Under the pieces are notes generated by a model. The model did not search any database, was not told where the DNA came from, and worked only from the letters and a program-made list of their open reading frames with translations. This document shows, piece after piece, positions 1 through 8,902 of a stretch of DNA of 64,000 nucleotides (positions within the stretch are counted from its first letter, which is position 1; every line of letters starts with the position of its first letter). This stretch comes from Cloacibacterium rupense (GTDB lineage Bacteria; Bacteroidota; Bacteroidia; Flavobacteriales; Weeksellaceae): positions 301,191 through 365,190 of the forward strand of contig NZ_BMLV01000002.1 of assembly GCF_014645495.1 (NCBI RefSeq). Reading direction: 5' to 3'. Both the position numbers and the translations under genes were made by a program.

Positions 1-14
1 TTATTCATAATAAA

Positions 15-1853
15 ATGAGCCCACTAAAAAGAGTTTTAAACCTAGCAAAACCTCATCAGAAATATCTTTTCGGAAGTATATTTTTCAATCTATTATATTC
101 TTTGCTTAATATCTTTTCCGTTCTTACCATGCTGCCTATCTTGCGCATTATGTTCGGATTAGATAAAAAAGTGGACACCAGTAAAATACCTACTTATAGT
201 GGTAAATTCGGAGATTACTTCTCTTATTTAAAAGACTTAGCCTATTACCAAATTCAGGTTTCTATAGATAATAATGGCGCTATAAGAGTTCTTGCCATTC
301 TTTGTATAATTACAGCAATTGCTTTCTTTTTTAGAAATATTTTCAGATATCTAGGTTCATTTTTATTGGTGAATTACAGAGTAGGAATTACCAAAGATTT
401 ACGTGCTTTGGTGTATCATAAATTTCTGAAATTACCCGTTTCTTTCTTTACAGAACAAAGAAAAGGAGATATGATGAGTAGAATTTCTAACGATGTAGGC
501 AATGTAGAGAGCTCTATTATGGGAAGTTTGGTAGACATCATCAATGCACCTTTTATGATTGTTTCTTCGCTTATTACCTTGTTTGCGCTTTCTCCTAAAT
601 TGACGCTGTTCTCACTATTGGTTTTCCCTATCATGGGTGGAGTGATTTCTTGGGTTGGAAAAAGCTTGAAAAAGCATTCTATGAAAGCTCAAGAAGAATT
701 AGGAAACTTGTTTTCTTTGGTAGATGAAACCTTGAAATCTTCTAAAATTATCAAAATTTTTAATGCGGATAAAATCCTAAATTCTAGATTTGATAAAACC
801 ACCAACAATTGGCAAAATTACGCCATTGCTATGAGCCGAAGAAGAGAATTGGCATCACCAAGTTCAGAATTCCTTGGTTCAGTTACAATTTTAATGATTA
901 CTTGGTTTGCGGGAAGTCAAATCATCAATGGCACCATGAAAGAGCCAGAAACTTTTTTGGTTTTTATCGGTTTATTTTTTCAGATTCTAGAGCCTGCTAA
1001 AAAATTGTCTTCCTCTATTTCTAACATCCAAGGTGGTATTCCTGCTTTGCAAAGGGTGCAAGAAGTTTTAGACTACGATTTAAAAGTTGAAGAAATAGAA
1101 AATCCTATTGCTATTTCTACCTTAAATGACAAAATAGAATTCCGAAATGTGAATTTTACGTATGATGGTGAACATCAAATCCTGAAAAAATTCAACCTCA
1201 GCATTCCGAAAGGTAAAACAGTAGCTTTGGTAGGACAATCTGGAAGCGGAAAATCTACCATCGCCAATCTTTTGACCAGATTCTATGATGTAACCGATGG
1301 CGAAATTCTAGTGGATGGCAACAATATAAAACACCTAAAACTAACCGATTATCGCCAACTTTTAGGAATGGTGACCCAAGAGTCTGTTTTGTTTAATGAT
1401 ACCGTGTATAACAATATTTTGATGGGTAAAAATGACGCTTCACAAGAAGAAGTCATCAACGCAGCGAAAATTGCCAATGCCCACCAATTTATAGAAAATC
1501 TGCCAGAACAATACCAAACCAATATTGGCGATGATGGAAGTAAACTTTCGGGTGGACAAAAACAACGACTTTCTATCGCGAGAGCGGTTCTTAAAAATCC
1601 ACCGATTATGATTCTAGACGAAGCTACTTCTGCCTTAGACACAGAATCTGAAAGATTTGTACAAGATGCGCTAGATAAAATGATGGAAAACCGAACTTCT
1701 CTGGTCATTGCACACCGTTTATCTACCATCCAAAAGGCTGACCATATCGTAGTAATGGAACGAGGAGAAATCGTAGAACAAGGTTCTCACGATGAATTGA
1801 TGGCGCACAACGGCACCTATAAAAAACTGGTAGAATTGCAGAACTTTGGGTAA
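15..1853 (+). CDS. MsbA-type ABC transporter, fused permease and ATPase
   Basis: Half-transporter of 612 residues, expected to work as a homodimer in the inner membrane and flip or export lipid or lipid-A-like substrates. Residues 1-340 are the type I exporter membrane domain with about six hydrophobic segments. The ATPase domain follows: Walker A GQSGSGKST at about 407-415, signature LSGGQ at 511-515, Walker B MILDEATS at about 532-539 and the H-loop in VIAHRLST. The start lies only 14 bases into the window, so upstream context is unseen, but the length matches the family. A DUF1801 gene follows 11 bases later. The family is certain; the substrate is inferred. Confidence 0.93.
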   Translation: MSPLKRVLNLAKPHQKYLFGSIFFNLLYSLLNIFSVLTMLPILRIMFGLDKKVDTSKIPTYSGKFGDYFSYLKDLAYYQIQVSIDNNGAIRVLAILCIITAIAFFFRNIFRYLGSFLLVNYRVGITKDLRALVYHKFLKLPVSFFTEQRKGDMMSRISNDVGNVESSIMGSLVDIINAPFMIVSSLITLFALSPKLTLFSLLVFPIMGGVISWVGKSLKKHSMKAQEELGNLFSLVDETLKSSKIIKIFNADKILNSRFDKTTNNWQNYAIAMSRRRELASPSSEFLGSVTILMITWFAGSQIINGTMKEPETFLVFIGLFFQILEPAKKLSSSISNIQGGIPALQRVQEVLDYDLKVEEIENPIAISTLNDKIEFRNVNFTYDGEHQILKKFNLSIPKGKTVALVGQSGSGKSTIANLLTRFYDVTDGEILVDGNNIKHLKLTDYRQLLGMVTQESVLFNDTVYNNILMGKNDASQEEVINAAKIANAHQFIENLPEQYQTNIGDDGSKLSGGQKQRLSIARAVLKNPPIMILDEATSALDTESERFVQDALDKMMENRTSLVIAHRLSTIQKADHIVVMERGEIVEQGSHDELMAHNGTYKKLVELQNFG

Positions 1854-1864
1854 GCTTTTCAAAA

Positions 1865-2209
1865 ATGAATCCTATTCAAGAATATTTTTTAAATCAACCA
1901 GAACCCGCAAGAAGTTTATTGCTTTTCCTAAGAGAGCAAATTTTATCCTCTGACCAAGATATCACCGAAACATTCAGCTTCGGTCTTCCTTTTTACAAAT
2001 ACAAAGGAAAAATGCTATGCTATTTTAGCTTTCACAAAAAATTTAAAAAATATTACATCAGTTTCAATCACGGTAACAAAATAGAATCTCCATTTCTAAT
2101 CCAAGAAGATAGAAAATTGTTCAAAATTTTACTAATCGATGAAAATGAGGATTTTCCCTTAGAATTACTTTTAGAAATATTAGATAAGGTAAAAAAGTGG
2201 ATTAAGTAA
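1865..2209 (+). CDS. DUF1801 (YdhG-like) small protein
   Basis: A 114-residue soluble protein with the DUF1801 pattern: an N-terminal helix (PEPARSLLLFLREQI), then ETFSFGLPFYKYKGKMLCYF, where the aromatic GLPFYKYKGK segment is the most recognisable part. Relatives include YdhG/Fra-like proteins, but no biochemical role can be assigned here. It begins 11 bases after the ABC transporter gene and is probably co-transcribed with it. Its stop codon abuts the stop codon of the converging psd gene with no gap. Confidence 0.75.
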   Translation: MNPIQEYFLNQPEPARSLLLFLREQILSSDQDITETFSFGLPFYKYKGKMLCYFSFHKKFKKYYISFNHGNKIESPFLIQEDRKLFKILLIDENEDFPLELLLEILDKVKKWIK

Positions 2210-2863
2210 TTATTCCTTCATTCTAGCAATTACATCTACTCCACCTTTGGTCTTATCACCAATTTTACAGATAATTTCTGAGTCTAAAGGCAAGAAAACA
2301 TCCATTCTAGAGCCGAATTTAATAAAGCCAAACTCATGACCTGCTTTTGCCTCGTCTCCTAATGTACAATAGAAAACAATTCTACGCGCTACATAACCAG
2401 CTATCTGGCGGAAAACCACTTTGTGATTGGTCATGCTTTCTACGGCTACGGTAGTCCTTTCGTTTTCAGTTGAAGATTTTTCGTGCCAAGCAACCAAATA
2501 TTTACCCGGATGATATTTTTTGTAAATTACATTCCCCGAAACAGGATATCTACAAATATGCACATTCAACGGAGACATAAAAATTGAAACCTGAATGGCT
2601 TTATCTTTTAAAAACTCATCTTCATAGACTTCTTTAATCATCACCACTTTTCCGTCTACTGGGGCAATTACATTTTCCTTGTGGTCTAGAATTTCTCTCT
2701 TTGGTACCCTGAAAAACCAGAAAACCAAACCGTATAAAATAAGCAGCGGAACAATCACTAAAAGGGAGAGCATGCCTAAATAATGCACCGATAAAAAGGT
2801 AAATAAAGCAACTACAATGCTTGCTACCAATAGAGTTCCCTTGCTTTCTTTATGTAATTTCAT
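2210..2863 (-). CDS. psd: Phosphatidylserine decarboxylase (short form)
   Basis: Converts phosphatidylserine to phosphatidylethanolamine at the inner membrane. The 217-residue proenzyme has two N-terminal hydrophobic segments (about 10-50), an APVDGKV motif near 67, and the self-cleavage site FGSR at about 183-186, where Gly-Ser cleavage makes the pyruvoyl group. Length and the GSR form of the motif fit the short archaetidylserine/phosphatidylserine decarboxylase class common in Bacteroidota. It lies 13 bases after cdsA, so two consecutive enzymes of phospholipid synthesis are co-transcribed. Last gene of the minus operon that begins at rsfS. Confidence 0.93.
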   Translation of the reverse strand: MKLHKESKGTLLVASIVVALFTFLSVHYLGMLSLLVIVPLLILYGLVFWFFRVPKREILDHKENVIAPVDGKVVMIKEVYEDEFLKDKAIQVSIFMSPLNVHICRYPVSGNVIYKKYHPGKYLVAWHEKSSTENERTTVAVESMTNHKVVFRQIAGYVARRIVFYCTLGDEAKAGHEFGFIKFGSRMDVFLPLDSEIICKIGDKTKGGVDVIARMKE

Positions 2864-2876
2864 AACTATATTGTTC

Positions 2877-3743
2877 CTAAAATAATTTTTCTAAAATAAA
2901 GTACAAATATACAACAGGCGCGGCAATTATAAAACTATCGAGTCTATCTAACACACCACCATGCCCAGGAAGGATATTTCCGCTATCTTTTACCCCAAAA
3001 GTTCTCTTCAATTGGCTCTCTACCAAATCGCCAATGGGCGCAAAAACAGACACCAAAAACCCTACAACCATCCAATTTCCTCTCAATTCTGGAAATTTTT
3101 GCTCTATGAAATAACCTAAAATCAAAGTGAAAAATACACCACCTGCAAAACCTTCCCAAGTTTTTTTAGGAGAAATCTTTGGCGCCATCTTATGTTTCCC
3201 AAACATTCTTCCTGTAAAATATGCGAATGAATCACTGCTCCAAATCAATACAAACAGCATGAAAACCTCCCAAGTAAAAGTGTCCTCATAAAATTTTGGT
3301 AAGCCCAATGCAAAACCAAAAGGAAGTGATACATAAATGACGGTAAATATCAATTTTCCTTCGTCATAATACAACTCTGAAGCAAATCTAAACAAAGTAA
3401 TACAAGCAATGACAATTAATGCTAATGCTAAAATTTCTGAAAGATTGTAATTGAAATAAAAGCCGTGTCCGAAAAACCGCGTGGTGAATTTATAGTAGAC
3501 CAATGCAATCAATGGCAGTACCAACCAGCGATACAATACGCTATCAAACTTCATGATTTTCACACTTTCATAGGCTCCTACAGCTACAAAAAATGTAATG
3601 AGTCCGTAGTACAACTGCTCTTGCTTCACCAAACCTGGTGATAGGCTGTTGATGAATTTCGCACCATAATCTGTAGTGCATAAAAAAATAAGCAATCCAT
3701 AAATTGCTCCCGAAAATAGTCTTTGAATTAAGTTTTTATCCAA
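2877..3743 (-). CDS. cdsA: Phosphatidate cytidylyltransferase
   Basis: Makes CDP-diacylglycerol from phosphatidate and CTP, the precursor used upstream of psd. The 288-residue protein has about seven to eight hydrophobic segments. Its C-terminal part carries the family signature: SQLKRTFGVKDSG followed by PGHGGVLDRLD, plus ISPKKTWEGFAGG earlier. These are the conserved catalytic and metal-binding segments of CDS enzymes. It sits between the LUD gene and psd in one minus-strand operon. Confidence 0.94.
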   Translation of the reverse strand: MDKNLIQRLFSGAIYGLLIFLCTTDYGAKFINSLSPGLVKQEQLYYGLITFFVAVGAYESVKIMKFDSVLYRWLVLPLIALVYYKFTTRFFGHGFYFNYNLSEILALALIVIACITLFRFASELYYDEGKLIFTVIYVSLPFGFALGLPKFYEDTFTWEVFMLFVLIWSSDSFAYFTGRMFGKHKMAPKISPKKTWEGFAGGVFFTLILGYFIEQKFPELRGNWMVVGFLVSVFAPIGDLVESQLKRTFGVKDSGNILPGHGGVLDRLDSFIIAAPVVYLYFILEKLF

Positions 3744-3777
3744 TTTGAAAATAATTTGATAGAGAAATTTGAAGAAA

Positions 3778-4359
3778 TTAATCTTCCAGCAAAAGTAAGA
3801 AAAGTTTGCTATTATCTTTATTAGGAGTATCTAATTTTGATTGACTGCCACTTATCGAGGTGAGATTTCTTACATTTCCTCTTCTTTTAATCTTCATCAT
3901 GGCCTCACTTAGATTGCTTACAATCTGCGAAACATTGGCCATAATTATGATTTTTTCTGGCAATCTAGAAGAGTGATAGTGCAAAATATTATTGGCAGAA
4001 AGCATAATCCTACCATCAAACGCTATTAAAAACTCACAGGTGATAAAAGCAGCATCATTATTAATGTCTAAAGAACCCGTGAAATTGGTTTTGGTAACGT
4101 TTAAAAAGTTTTGTAAATCCTCATCACAACAAAAAACATTCTTGATATCCTCTATTTTTACAATTTGATTGAGGGTCTGTAGCGCTTCTGCCTCGTCTGC
4201 ACAATAATTAAAAAAACCGCCTGATGTAGTAAAAAGCTGGGCAAACTTATAGTCTAGATCAGCATGTTTTAGCTGATCCGCCAATTTGGTTACGTTGGAT
4301 TCTTCCTCAGGCTCTTCCTGGTGGAGAATTTTGCTCACTAACTTTTTAAATATACTCAA
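3778..4359 (-). CDS. LUD-domain protein
   Basis: A 193-residue protein resembling the LUD domain (lactate utilisation LutB/LutC type). Visible conserved parts are the central ITCEFLIAFDGRIMLSAN segment and RLPEKIIIMANVSQIVSNLSEA, which match the family's nucleotide/CoA-transferase-like fold. No Fe-S binding cysteine motif is present, so it is not a full LutB. In Bacteroidota a stand-alone LUD gene is often next to ftsH and cdsA, as here, but its reaction is unknown. A -7-like element at 4391-4398 suggests it can be transcribed separately from ftsH, which ends in its own terminator. Confidence 0.75.
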   Translation of the reverse strand: MSIFKKLVSKILHQEEPEEESNVTKLADQLKHADLDYKFAQLFTTSGGFFNYCADEAEALQTLNQIVKIEDIKNVFCCDEDLQNFLNVTKTNFTGSLDINNDAAFITCEFLIAFDGRIMLSANNILHYHSSRLPEKIIIMANVSQIVSNLSEAMMKIKRRGNVRNLTSISGSQSKLDTPNKDNSKLFLLLLED

Positions 4360-4390
4360 TGGTTTAACGATTTTTAAACTTTGCTATCTA

Positions 4391-4398
4391 CAAAAATA
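4391..4398 (-). promoter_or_regulatory. Putative -7 element upstream of the LUD gene
   Basis: On the minus strand this reads TATTTTTG, matching the flavobacterial TAnnTTTG -7 consensus, 32 bases before the LUD start. No TTG was found at the expected -33 spacing, so support is partial. It lies just after the ftsH terminator, a sensible place for a new promoter. Confidence 0.4.
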
Positions 4399-4440
4399 TA
4401 AAATAATTTAGAAACTTACTATATATCAAAGATATAAATT

Positions 4441-4489
4441 ATAAAAAAGAAAAATTCCCAATAGAGGTTTTTAAAAATCTATTGGGAAT
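4441..4489 (-). terminator. Intrinsic terminator after ftsH
   Basis: A 12-bp perfect stem (4454-4465 with 4478-4489, ATTCCCAATAGA and its complement) with a 12-base loop. Read on the minus strand it is followed by a T-rich run. It lies 25 bases beyond the ftsH stop codon. Confidence 0.85.
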
Positions 4490-4513
4490 CCTATAATTTA
4501 ATATTTTAATACT

Positions 4514-6505
4514 CTAATTCTGAGCTTCTTGTGCATTCTCTTGAGGTGTCTGATCTTCTGGCTTTGATACCTCTGTCTCTACCGATTGCCCCACTGGCCT
4601 CTCTGTAAGTTCTGGGTCCCAAGCTCTTTTACCGAAAATTTCCTCTAAATCTTCACGGAAAATCACTTCTTTCTCTAATAATTTATTAGACAAAGCATCT
4701 AGCTTATCTCTATTCTCTGATAAAATCTGAACCGCTCTCTGGTACTGATTTTCAATGATGCTCTTAATCTCTACATCTATTTTCTGAGCCGTTTGTTCAG
4801 AATATGGCTTACCAAAACTGTATTCAGACTGACCAGAACTGTCATAATAAGAAATATTACCAATATTTTCACTTAGACCATAAATGGTTACCATAGCCTG
4901 CGCTTGCTTAGTCACTCTTTCTAAATCCGAAAGTGCTCCTGTAGAAATATTACCGAAAGCAACTTGCTCTGCTGCTCTACCTCCTAGCGTAGCACACATT
5001 TCGTCTAGCATCTGCTCGGTAGTGGTAAGTGAACGCTCTTCTGGCAGATACCAAGCCGCTCCTAGACTTCTCCCTCTAGGCACAATGGTCACCTTTAAAA
5101 GTGGCGCCGCATGTTCTACCAACCAAGAAATAGTAGCATGTCCCGCTTCGTGGAAGGCCACTCTTTTCTTTTCTGATGGTTTAATCGCTTTATTTTTCTT
5201 TTCTAAACCGCCAATAATTCTATCTACCGCGTCTAAGAAATCTTGCTTCGTAACATTGTCGTGGTTGTTTCTTGCAGCAATAAGAGCTGCTTCATTACAA
5301 ACATTGGCAATATCTGCTCCCGAAAAACCTGGGGTCTGTTTGGCTAAGAAATCCCTATCAATTCCTGGGTCTAGTTTAATTTTTGCCAAATGCACATCAA
5401 AAATCTCTCTTCTTTCGTGCAATTCTGGTAAATCTACATAGATAGAACGGTCAAAACGACCAGCTCTCATTAAAGCTTTATCTAGAATGTCAGCTCTGTT
5501 GGTAGCAGCCATTACGATAACATTGGTATCAGTACCAAAACCATCCATTTCAGTTAGAAGTTGGTTCAGTGTATTTTCTCTTTCATCATTACCGCCTTGC
5601 AGCCCCCCTCTTCCTCTAGCTCTACCTATCGCATCTATCTCGTCAATGAAGATAATTGCTGGAGATTTAGCTTTGGCTTGTGCAAACAAATCACGAACTC
5701 TAGAAGCACCTACCCCTACAAACATTTCAACAAAATCAGAACCTGAAAGAGAGAAAAATGGCACTTTAGCTTCACCAGCTACTGCTTTTGCCAATAAGGT
5801 TTTACCCGTTCCCGGAGGGCCTACCAATAAAACACCTTTTGGTATTTTACCCCCTAACTTGGTATACTTTTCAGAATTTTTTAAGAAGTCTACTACCTCT
5901 TGTACCTCTTCTTTCGCTCCTTCTAATCCTGCCACATCTTTAAAAGTCACTTGTACTTTTTCGTTTTCATCAAAAAGTTTGGCTCTAGACTTCCCAATGC
6001 TGAAAATTTGACCGCCAGGACCGCCTGCTCCTCCCATTTTTCTGAAAAGAAAGTAATAGATTAAGCCCATAATGCCTACCCAAATCAAAATATTAATTAA
6101 TAAATTTTGAGTTGGAGAACCTGCTTGGTCATATTTAATTCCAACATTTTTAGTTTCAGGATTGGCCTTTTGGAAAGCATCTAATTTCTGTTGAAAATAT
6201 TGCAAATTCCCATAATTAAAATCATAATCTGGACCTTGCTGCATATTAGGAAGCAGTGGATTGTCAGTCTTCTTATCCTTTTTAGCTACCAATTTATCCT
6301 TTGCCTCTTTGGTCAAGTAGATATCTGCATTAGGCGTATCGGTATAGACCACTATCCTTTGCACTTTTTTATCTTTCAACAAAGAGAATACTTCGTTTTC
6401 AGTAATCGTTTTACTCGACTCTATATTTAATAATGGATATACCGTAATTCCTATAATCAATAGAACTACTAAGTAAAACCAATTAAAACCGCTTTTTTCT
6501 TTCAT
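4514..6505 (-). CDS. ftsH: ATP-dependent zinc metalloprotease FtsH
   Basis: Membrane-anchored AAA+ protease of 663 residues that degrades misfolded membrane and selected cytosolic proteins. Two membrane segments flank a periplasmic region (about 10-27 and 135-155). The AAA module has Walker A GPPGTGKT (229-236), Walker B IIFIDEID (284-291), the pore motif MFVGVGASRVRD and the second region of homology ATNRADILDKALMRAGRFDR (334-353). The zinc protease motif HEAGH is at 452-456. The C-terminal tail is rich in Glu/Gln/Pro. It starts 66 bases after rsfS, in a conserved rsfS-ftsH arrangement. Confidence 0.97.
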   Translation of the reverse strand: MKEKSGFNWFYLVVLLIIGITVYPLLNIESSKTITENEVFSLLKDKKVQRIVVYTDTPNADIYLTKEAKDKLVAKKDKKTDNPLLPNMQQGPDYDFNYGNLQYFQQKLDAFQKANPETKNVGIKYDQAGSPTQNLLINILIWVGIMGLIYYFLFRKMGGAGGPGGQIFSIGKSRAKLFDENEKVQVTFKDVAGLEGAKEEVQEVVDFLKNSEKYTKLGGKIPKGVLLVGPPGTGKTLLAKAVAGEAKVPFFSLSGSDFVEMFVGVGASRVRDLFAQAKAKSPAIIFIDEIDAIGRARGRGGLQGGNDERENTLNQLLTEMDGFGTDTNVIVMAATNRADILDKALMRAGRFDRSIYVDLPELHERREIFDVHLAKIKLDPGIDRDFLAKQTPGFSGADIANVCNEAALIAARNNHDNVTKQDFLDAVDRIIGGLEKKNKAIKPSEKKRVAFHEAGHATISWLVEHAAPLLKVTIVPRGRSLGAAWYLPEERSLTTTEQMLDEMCATLGGRAAEQVAFGNISTGALSDLERVTKQAQAMVTIYGLSENIGNISYYDSSGQSEYSFGKPYSEQTAQKIDVEIKSIIENQYQRAVQILSENRDKLDALSNKLLEKEVIFREDLEEIFGKRAWDPELTERPVGQSVETEVSKPEDQTPQENAQEAQN

Positions 6506-6571
6506 CTGTTAATATTTCATTATGGATTGATAAAGAGCGTAACCCTTCATCAAAATTGTTTAATTGTCTGA

Positions 6572-6934
6572 TTAAGATTCTATACTGATAACTTTGGCGT
6601 CTCCCCAAAGTTCTTCAATCTCGTAATAGTCTCTGATTTGTTTTTGGAAAATGTGCACCACTACAGAAATGTAATCCACCAATACCCATAGTGCATTTTC
6701 ACTGCCTTCTACGTGCCATGGTCTATCTTTAAGGTCATTTCTTACCTTTTTTTCTACATTTCCTGCGATAGACGAAACTTGGGTATTAGAATTACCACTG
6801 CATATTACAAAGTATTCTGCCACAGAGTTTTCTATCTTGGTAAGGTCTAGAATTTTAATATCTTCACCCTTGGTGTCTTGTATTGCTTCTACAATTTTGG
6901 CTATTAATTGTTCTTTTTCTGTATTTTTACTCAT
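6572..6934 (-). CDS. rsfS: Ribosome silencing factor RsfS
   Basis: A 120-residue RsfS/DUF143 protein. The family binds ribosomal protein uL14 and blocks 50S-30S joining under nutrient limitation. Diagnostic parts are DIKILDLTKIENSVAEYFVICSG-type sequence near the N-terminus, the RPWHVEG motif and WVLVDYISVVVHIF. Length is typical. First gene of the minus operon, divergent from birA, with a -7-like element at 6956-6964. Confidence 0.95.
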   Translation of the reverse strand: MSKNTEKEQLIAKIVEAIQDTKGEDIKILDLTKIENSVAEYFVICSGNSNTQVSSIAGNVEKKVRNDLKDRPWHVEGSENALWVLVDYISVVVHIFQKQIRDYYEIEELWGDAKVISIES

Positions 6935-6955
6935 TCAAAAAAATTAAGTTTAACT

Positions 6956-6964
6956 GCAAATTTA
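6956..6964 (-). promoter_or_regulatory. Putative -7 element for rsfS
   Basis: Minus-strand TAAATTTGC fits TAnnTTTGC, 22 bases before the rsfS start. It lies in the divergent rsfS/birA gap. No clear -33 TTG partner was seen. Confidence 0.45.
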
Positions 6965-7014
6965 TTGTTTTTTCTTTAGTTTTCGGTGATTATAATGACA
7001 TAAAATTTTGTTAA

Positions 7015-7725
7015 ATGACTAGCCAAATTTACTTATCCAAGTGTTCTTCTACCCAAGATGAAGTTATAGATTTTATAAATTCTAATCATCTGCAAGAAGA
7101 TTATTTAGCCATCTATACTTTTAACCAAACTCGTGGGAGAGGACAATATGGAAACATTTGGGAAAACAACCCTCATGAAAACCTAGCCTATTCTTTTGCC
7201 ATCAAAACCCAAAACATCCTTTGTTCTAATATTCTCTTCAATTATTATACCGCAATTGTAGTGCGTGATTTTATTGCCAATTTGACCCAAGAACCTGTAA
7301 GCATCAAATGGCCCAATGATTTAATTCTTAAAAATAAGAAAATATCTGGAATGATTTTCGAAAAAAAAGGAGATTTTTTAATAGCTGGAATTGGCATCAA
7401 TGTTTTACAAAAAAACTTCGAAAATCTACCAAAAGCAGGCTCCATACTCACACAAACGCACCTGGCATTCGACCTAGAAAAATTCGCAAACAGCTTCCAC
7501 CAATATCTTTTTCAGCATTTGGTTCAAAATACTTTCCCGAAAAACATCGCAGAATTGTACAATCAAAATCTATACAAAAAAGATGAAATCGCAGTCTTTG
7601 AAAAAAACCATATCAGACAAAATGGCATAATTAAACATGCTGACGAAGAGGGCTATCTTTGGATAGAACTAGAAAACGAAGGTTTACAGAAATTCTTTCA
7701 TAAAGAAATAGAAATGCTCTACTGA
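7015..7725 (+). CDS. birA: Biotin--[acetyl-CoA-carboxylase] ligase
   Basis: Attaches biotin to the carrier protein of acetyl-CoA carboxylase. The 236-residue protein has the catalytic fold only: GRGQYGNIW (the biotinyl-AMP loop, GRGRxG-like, with TRGRG just before), SIKWPNDL and KISGMIFE, and a short C-terminal SH3-like domain. There is no N-terminal DNA-binding domain, so it is a group I ligase without repressor function. It is divergent from rsfS, and its last 7 bases overlap the end of the converging permease gene. Confidence 0.92.
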   Translation: MTSQIYLSKCSSTQDEVIDFINSNHLQEDYLAIYTFNQTRGRGQYGNIWENNPHENLAYSFAIKTQNILCSNILFNYYTAIVVRDFIANLTQEPVSIKWPNDLILKNKKISGMIFEKKGDFLIAGIGINVLQKNFENLPKAGSILTQTHLAFDLEKFANSFHQYLFQHLVQNTFPKNIAELYNQNLYKKDEIAVFEKNHIRQNGIIKHADEEGYLWIELENEGLQKFFHKEIEMLY

Positions 7726-8816
7726 TTGGCTCGCTTCCAATAGAGGTAAAATGCCAAAGACCCAAAAACAATATTAGGCAACCACATGGCAAAAAGCGGA
7801 GAAAAGAATCCGTCTTCAGAGGAAAGCATCTTAAGCACTTCGAAAGAAAAAACAAAAACAAAGGCAATGCTAATCCCTAAAGCTAAATTAAGCCCCAATC
7901 CACCTCTTTTTTTCTGAGATGATAGTGAAAGCGCTAAAAACGTAAGAATAACCACCGAAATAGGCATAGCAGTTCTTTGATGTAACTCATTAAGGTAAGT
8001 GTTGATATTGCTATTACCCTTATCTCTTTCTCTTTTTATAAATTTAATTAACTCTGGGGTTGTCTTATTTTGACCTAACAATTCATTAGGAAAGAGTTCT
8101 TCTGGTGAATGTTTGAAATTTTGTTCCTTAGTATCTCCATTTTTCAATTGCTCGGTATCATTCTTACCTGAAGTTTTTTCCAAATAATTGCTGATGATAA
8201 AAACTTTTTTCTTTTCATCCCAATAGATTTCTGTAGCATTTATCTGCTGAAGCAACTTCTTATTCTGATCAAACTTTTGGTACAAATAACCAGAACCTCT
8301 ATTGGTTTGTCTGTTGTAACTGTTGATAAAGATATATTCTTGAGGATTGAGCTGAGTAGAAATTTGTTTATTGGCCGTAAACTTTTCTCGGTTCACGGTA
8401 CTCATGGTGTAAATTTCTAATTCGTTTTTTTTGATATTTGACCAAGGCAAAACAAAATGATTAATCATTAAAATAATTGCTGCAATAACCAATGATGTAA
8501 CCAAATAAGGTTTTGCAAACCTATGAAAACTTGCCCCACTACTTATAAAAGCTACAATCTCGGTATTATTGGCTATTCTAGAAGTGAAATAAATTACGGT
8601 GATGAACACCAAAATAGAAAAGAATGTGATAATGTAATACAACATCAAATACGGATAAAAATGCACCAGAAAATAATTGACAGTATAGCCATTAGTTTCT
8701 ATCCTTGGGGCTTTACTCTGCACATCAATAACAACAATGATGATCGACAATAACGCCAGCATAAATACCAACGTCCCTATATATTTTTTGATGATGTAAC
8801 GGTCTAATATTTTCAT
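7719..8816 (-). CDS. LptF/LptG-family permease
   Basis: Membrane component of the lipopolysaccharide exporter that works with LptB. The 365-residue protein has the family topology: about three N-terminal membrane segments, a large periplasmic beta-jellyroll-like region (about 125-275) and three C-terminal segments, the first containing RTAMPISVVILTFLALSLS. MKILDRYIIKKYIGT is a typical LptF/G start. Bacteroidota carry two such paralogues, and sequence reading does not settle whether this is LptF or LptG. It follows tgt by 86 bases in a DUF4296-tgt-permease block that is conserved in flavobacteria. Confidence 0.9.
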   Translation of the reverse strand: MKILDRYIIKKYIGTLVFMLALLSIIIVVIDVQSKAPRIETNGYTVNYFLVHFYPYLMLYYIITFFSILVFITVIYFTSRIANNTEIVAFISSGASFHRFAKPYLVTSLVIAAIILMINHFVLPWSNIKKNELEIYTMSTVNREKFTANKQISTQLNPQEYIFINSYNRQTNRGSGYLYQKFDQNKKLLQQINATEIYWDEKKKVFIISNYLEKTSGKNDTEQLKNGDTKEQNFKHSPEELFPNELLGQNKTTPELIKFIKRERDKGNSNINTYLNELHQRTAMPISVVILTFLALSLSSQKKRGGLGLNLALGISIAFVFVFSFEVLKMLSSEDGFFSPLFAMWLPNIVFGSLAFYLYWKRANQ

Positions 8817-8902
8817 TAATCTATAAAATCGCTGATTGGCAATATTGCTAAATCGTTTTCAAAAATAGTAATTTTAAGTTAATTGCTATTCGCATAAACC
8901 AA

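Noticed and set aside
1349-1729. Minus-strand frame of 126 codons inside the ABC transporter gene
   Set aside because: It lies opposite the conserved ATPase motifs and encodes a composition with no recognisable protein features.
4884-6011. Two plus-strand frames of 174-185 codons opposite ftsH
   Set aside because: They are antisense shadows of a highly conserved gene and show no domain, signal or promoter of their own.
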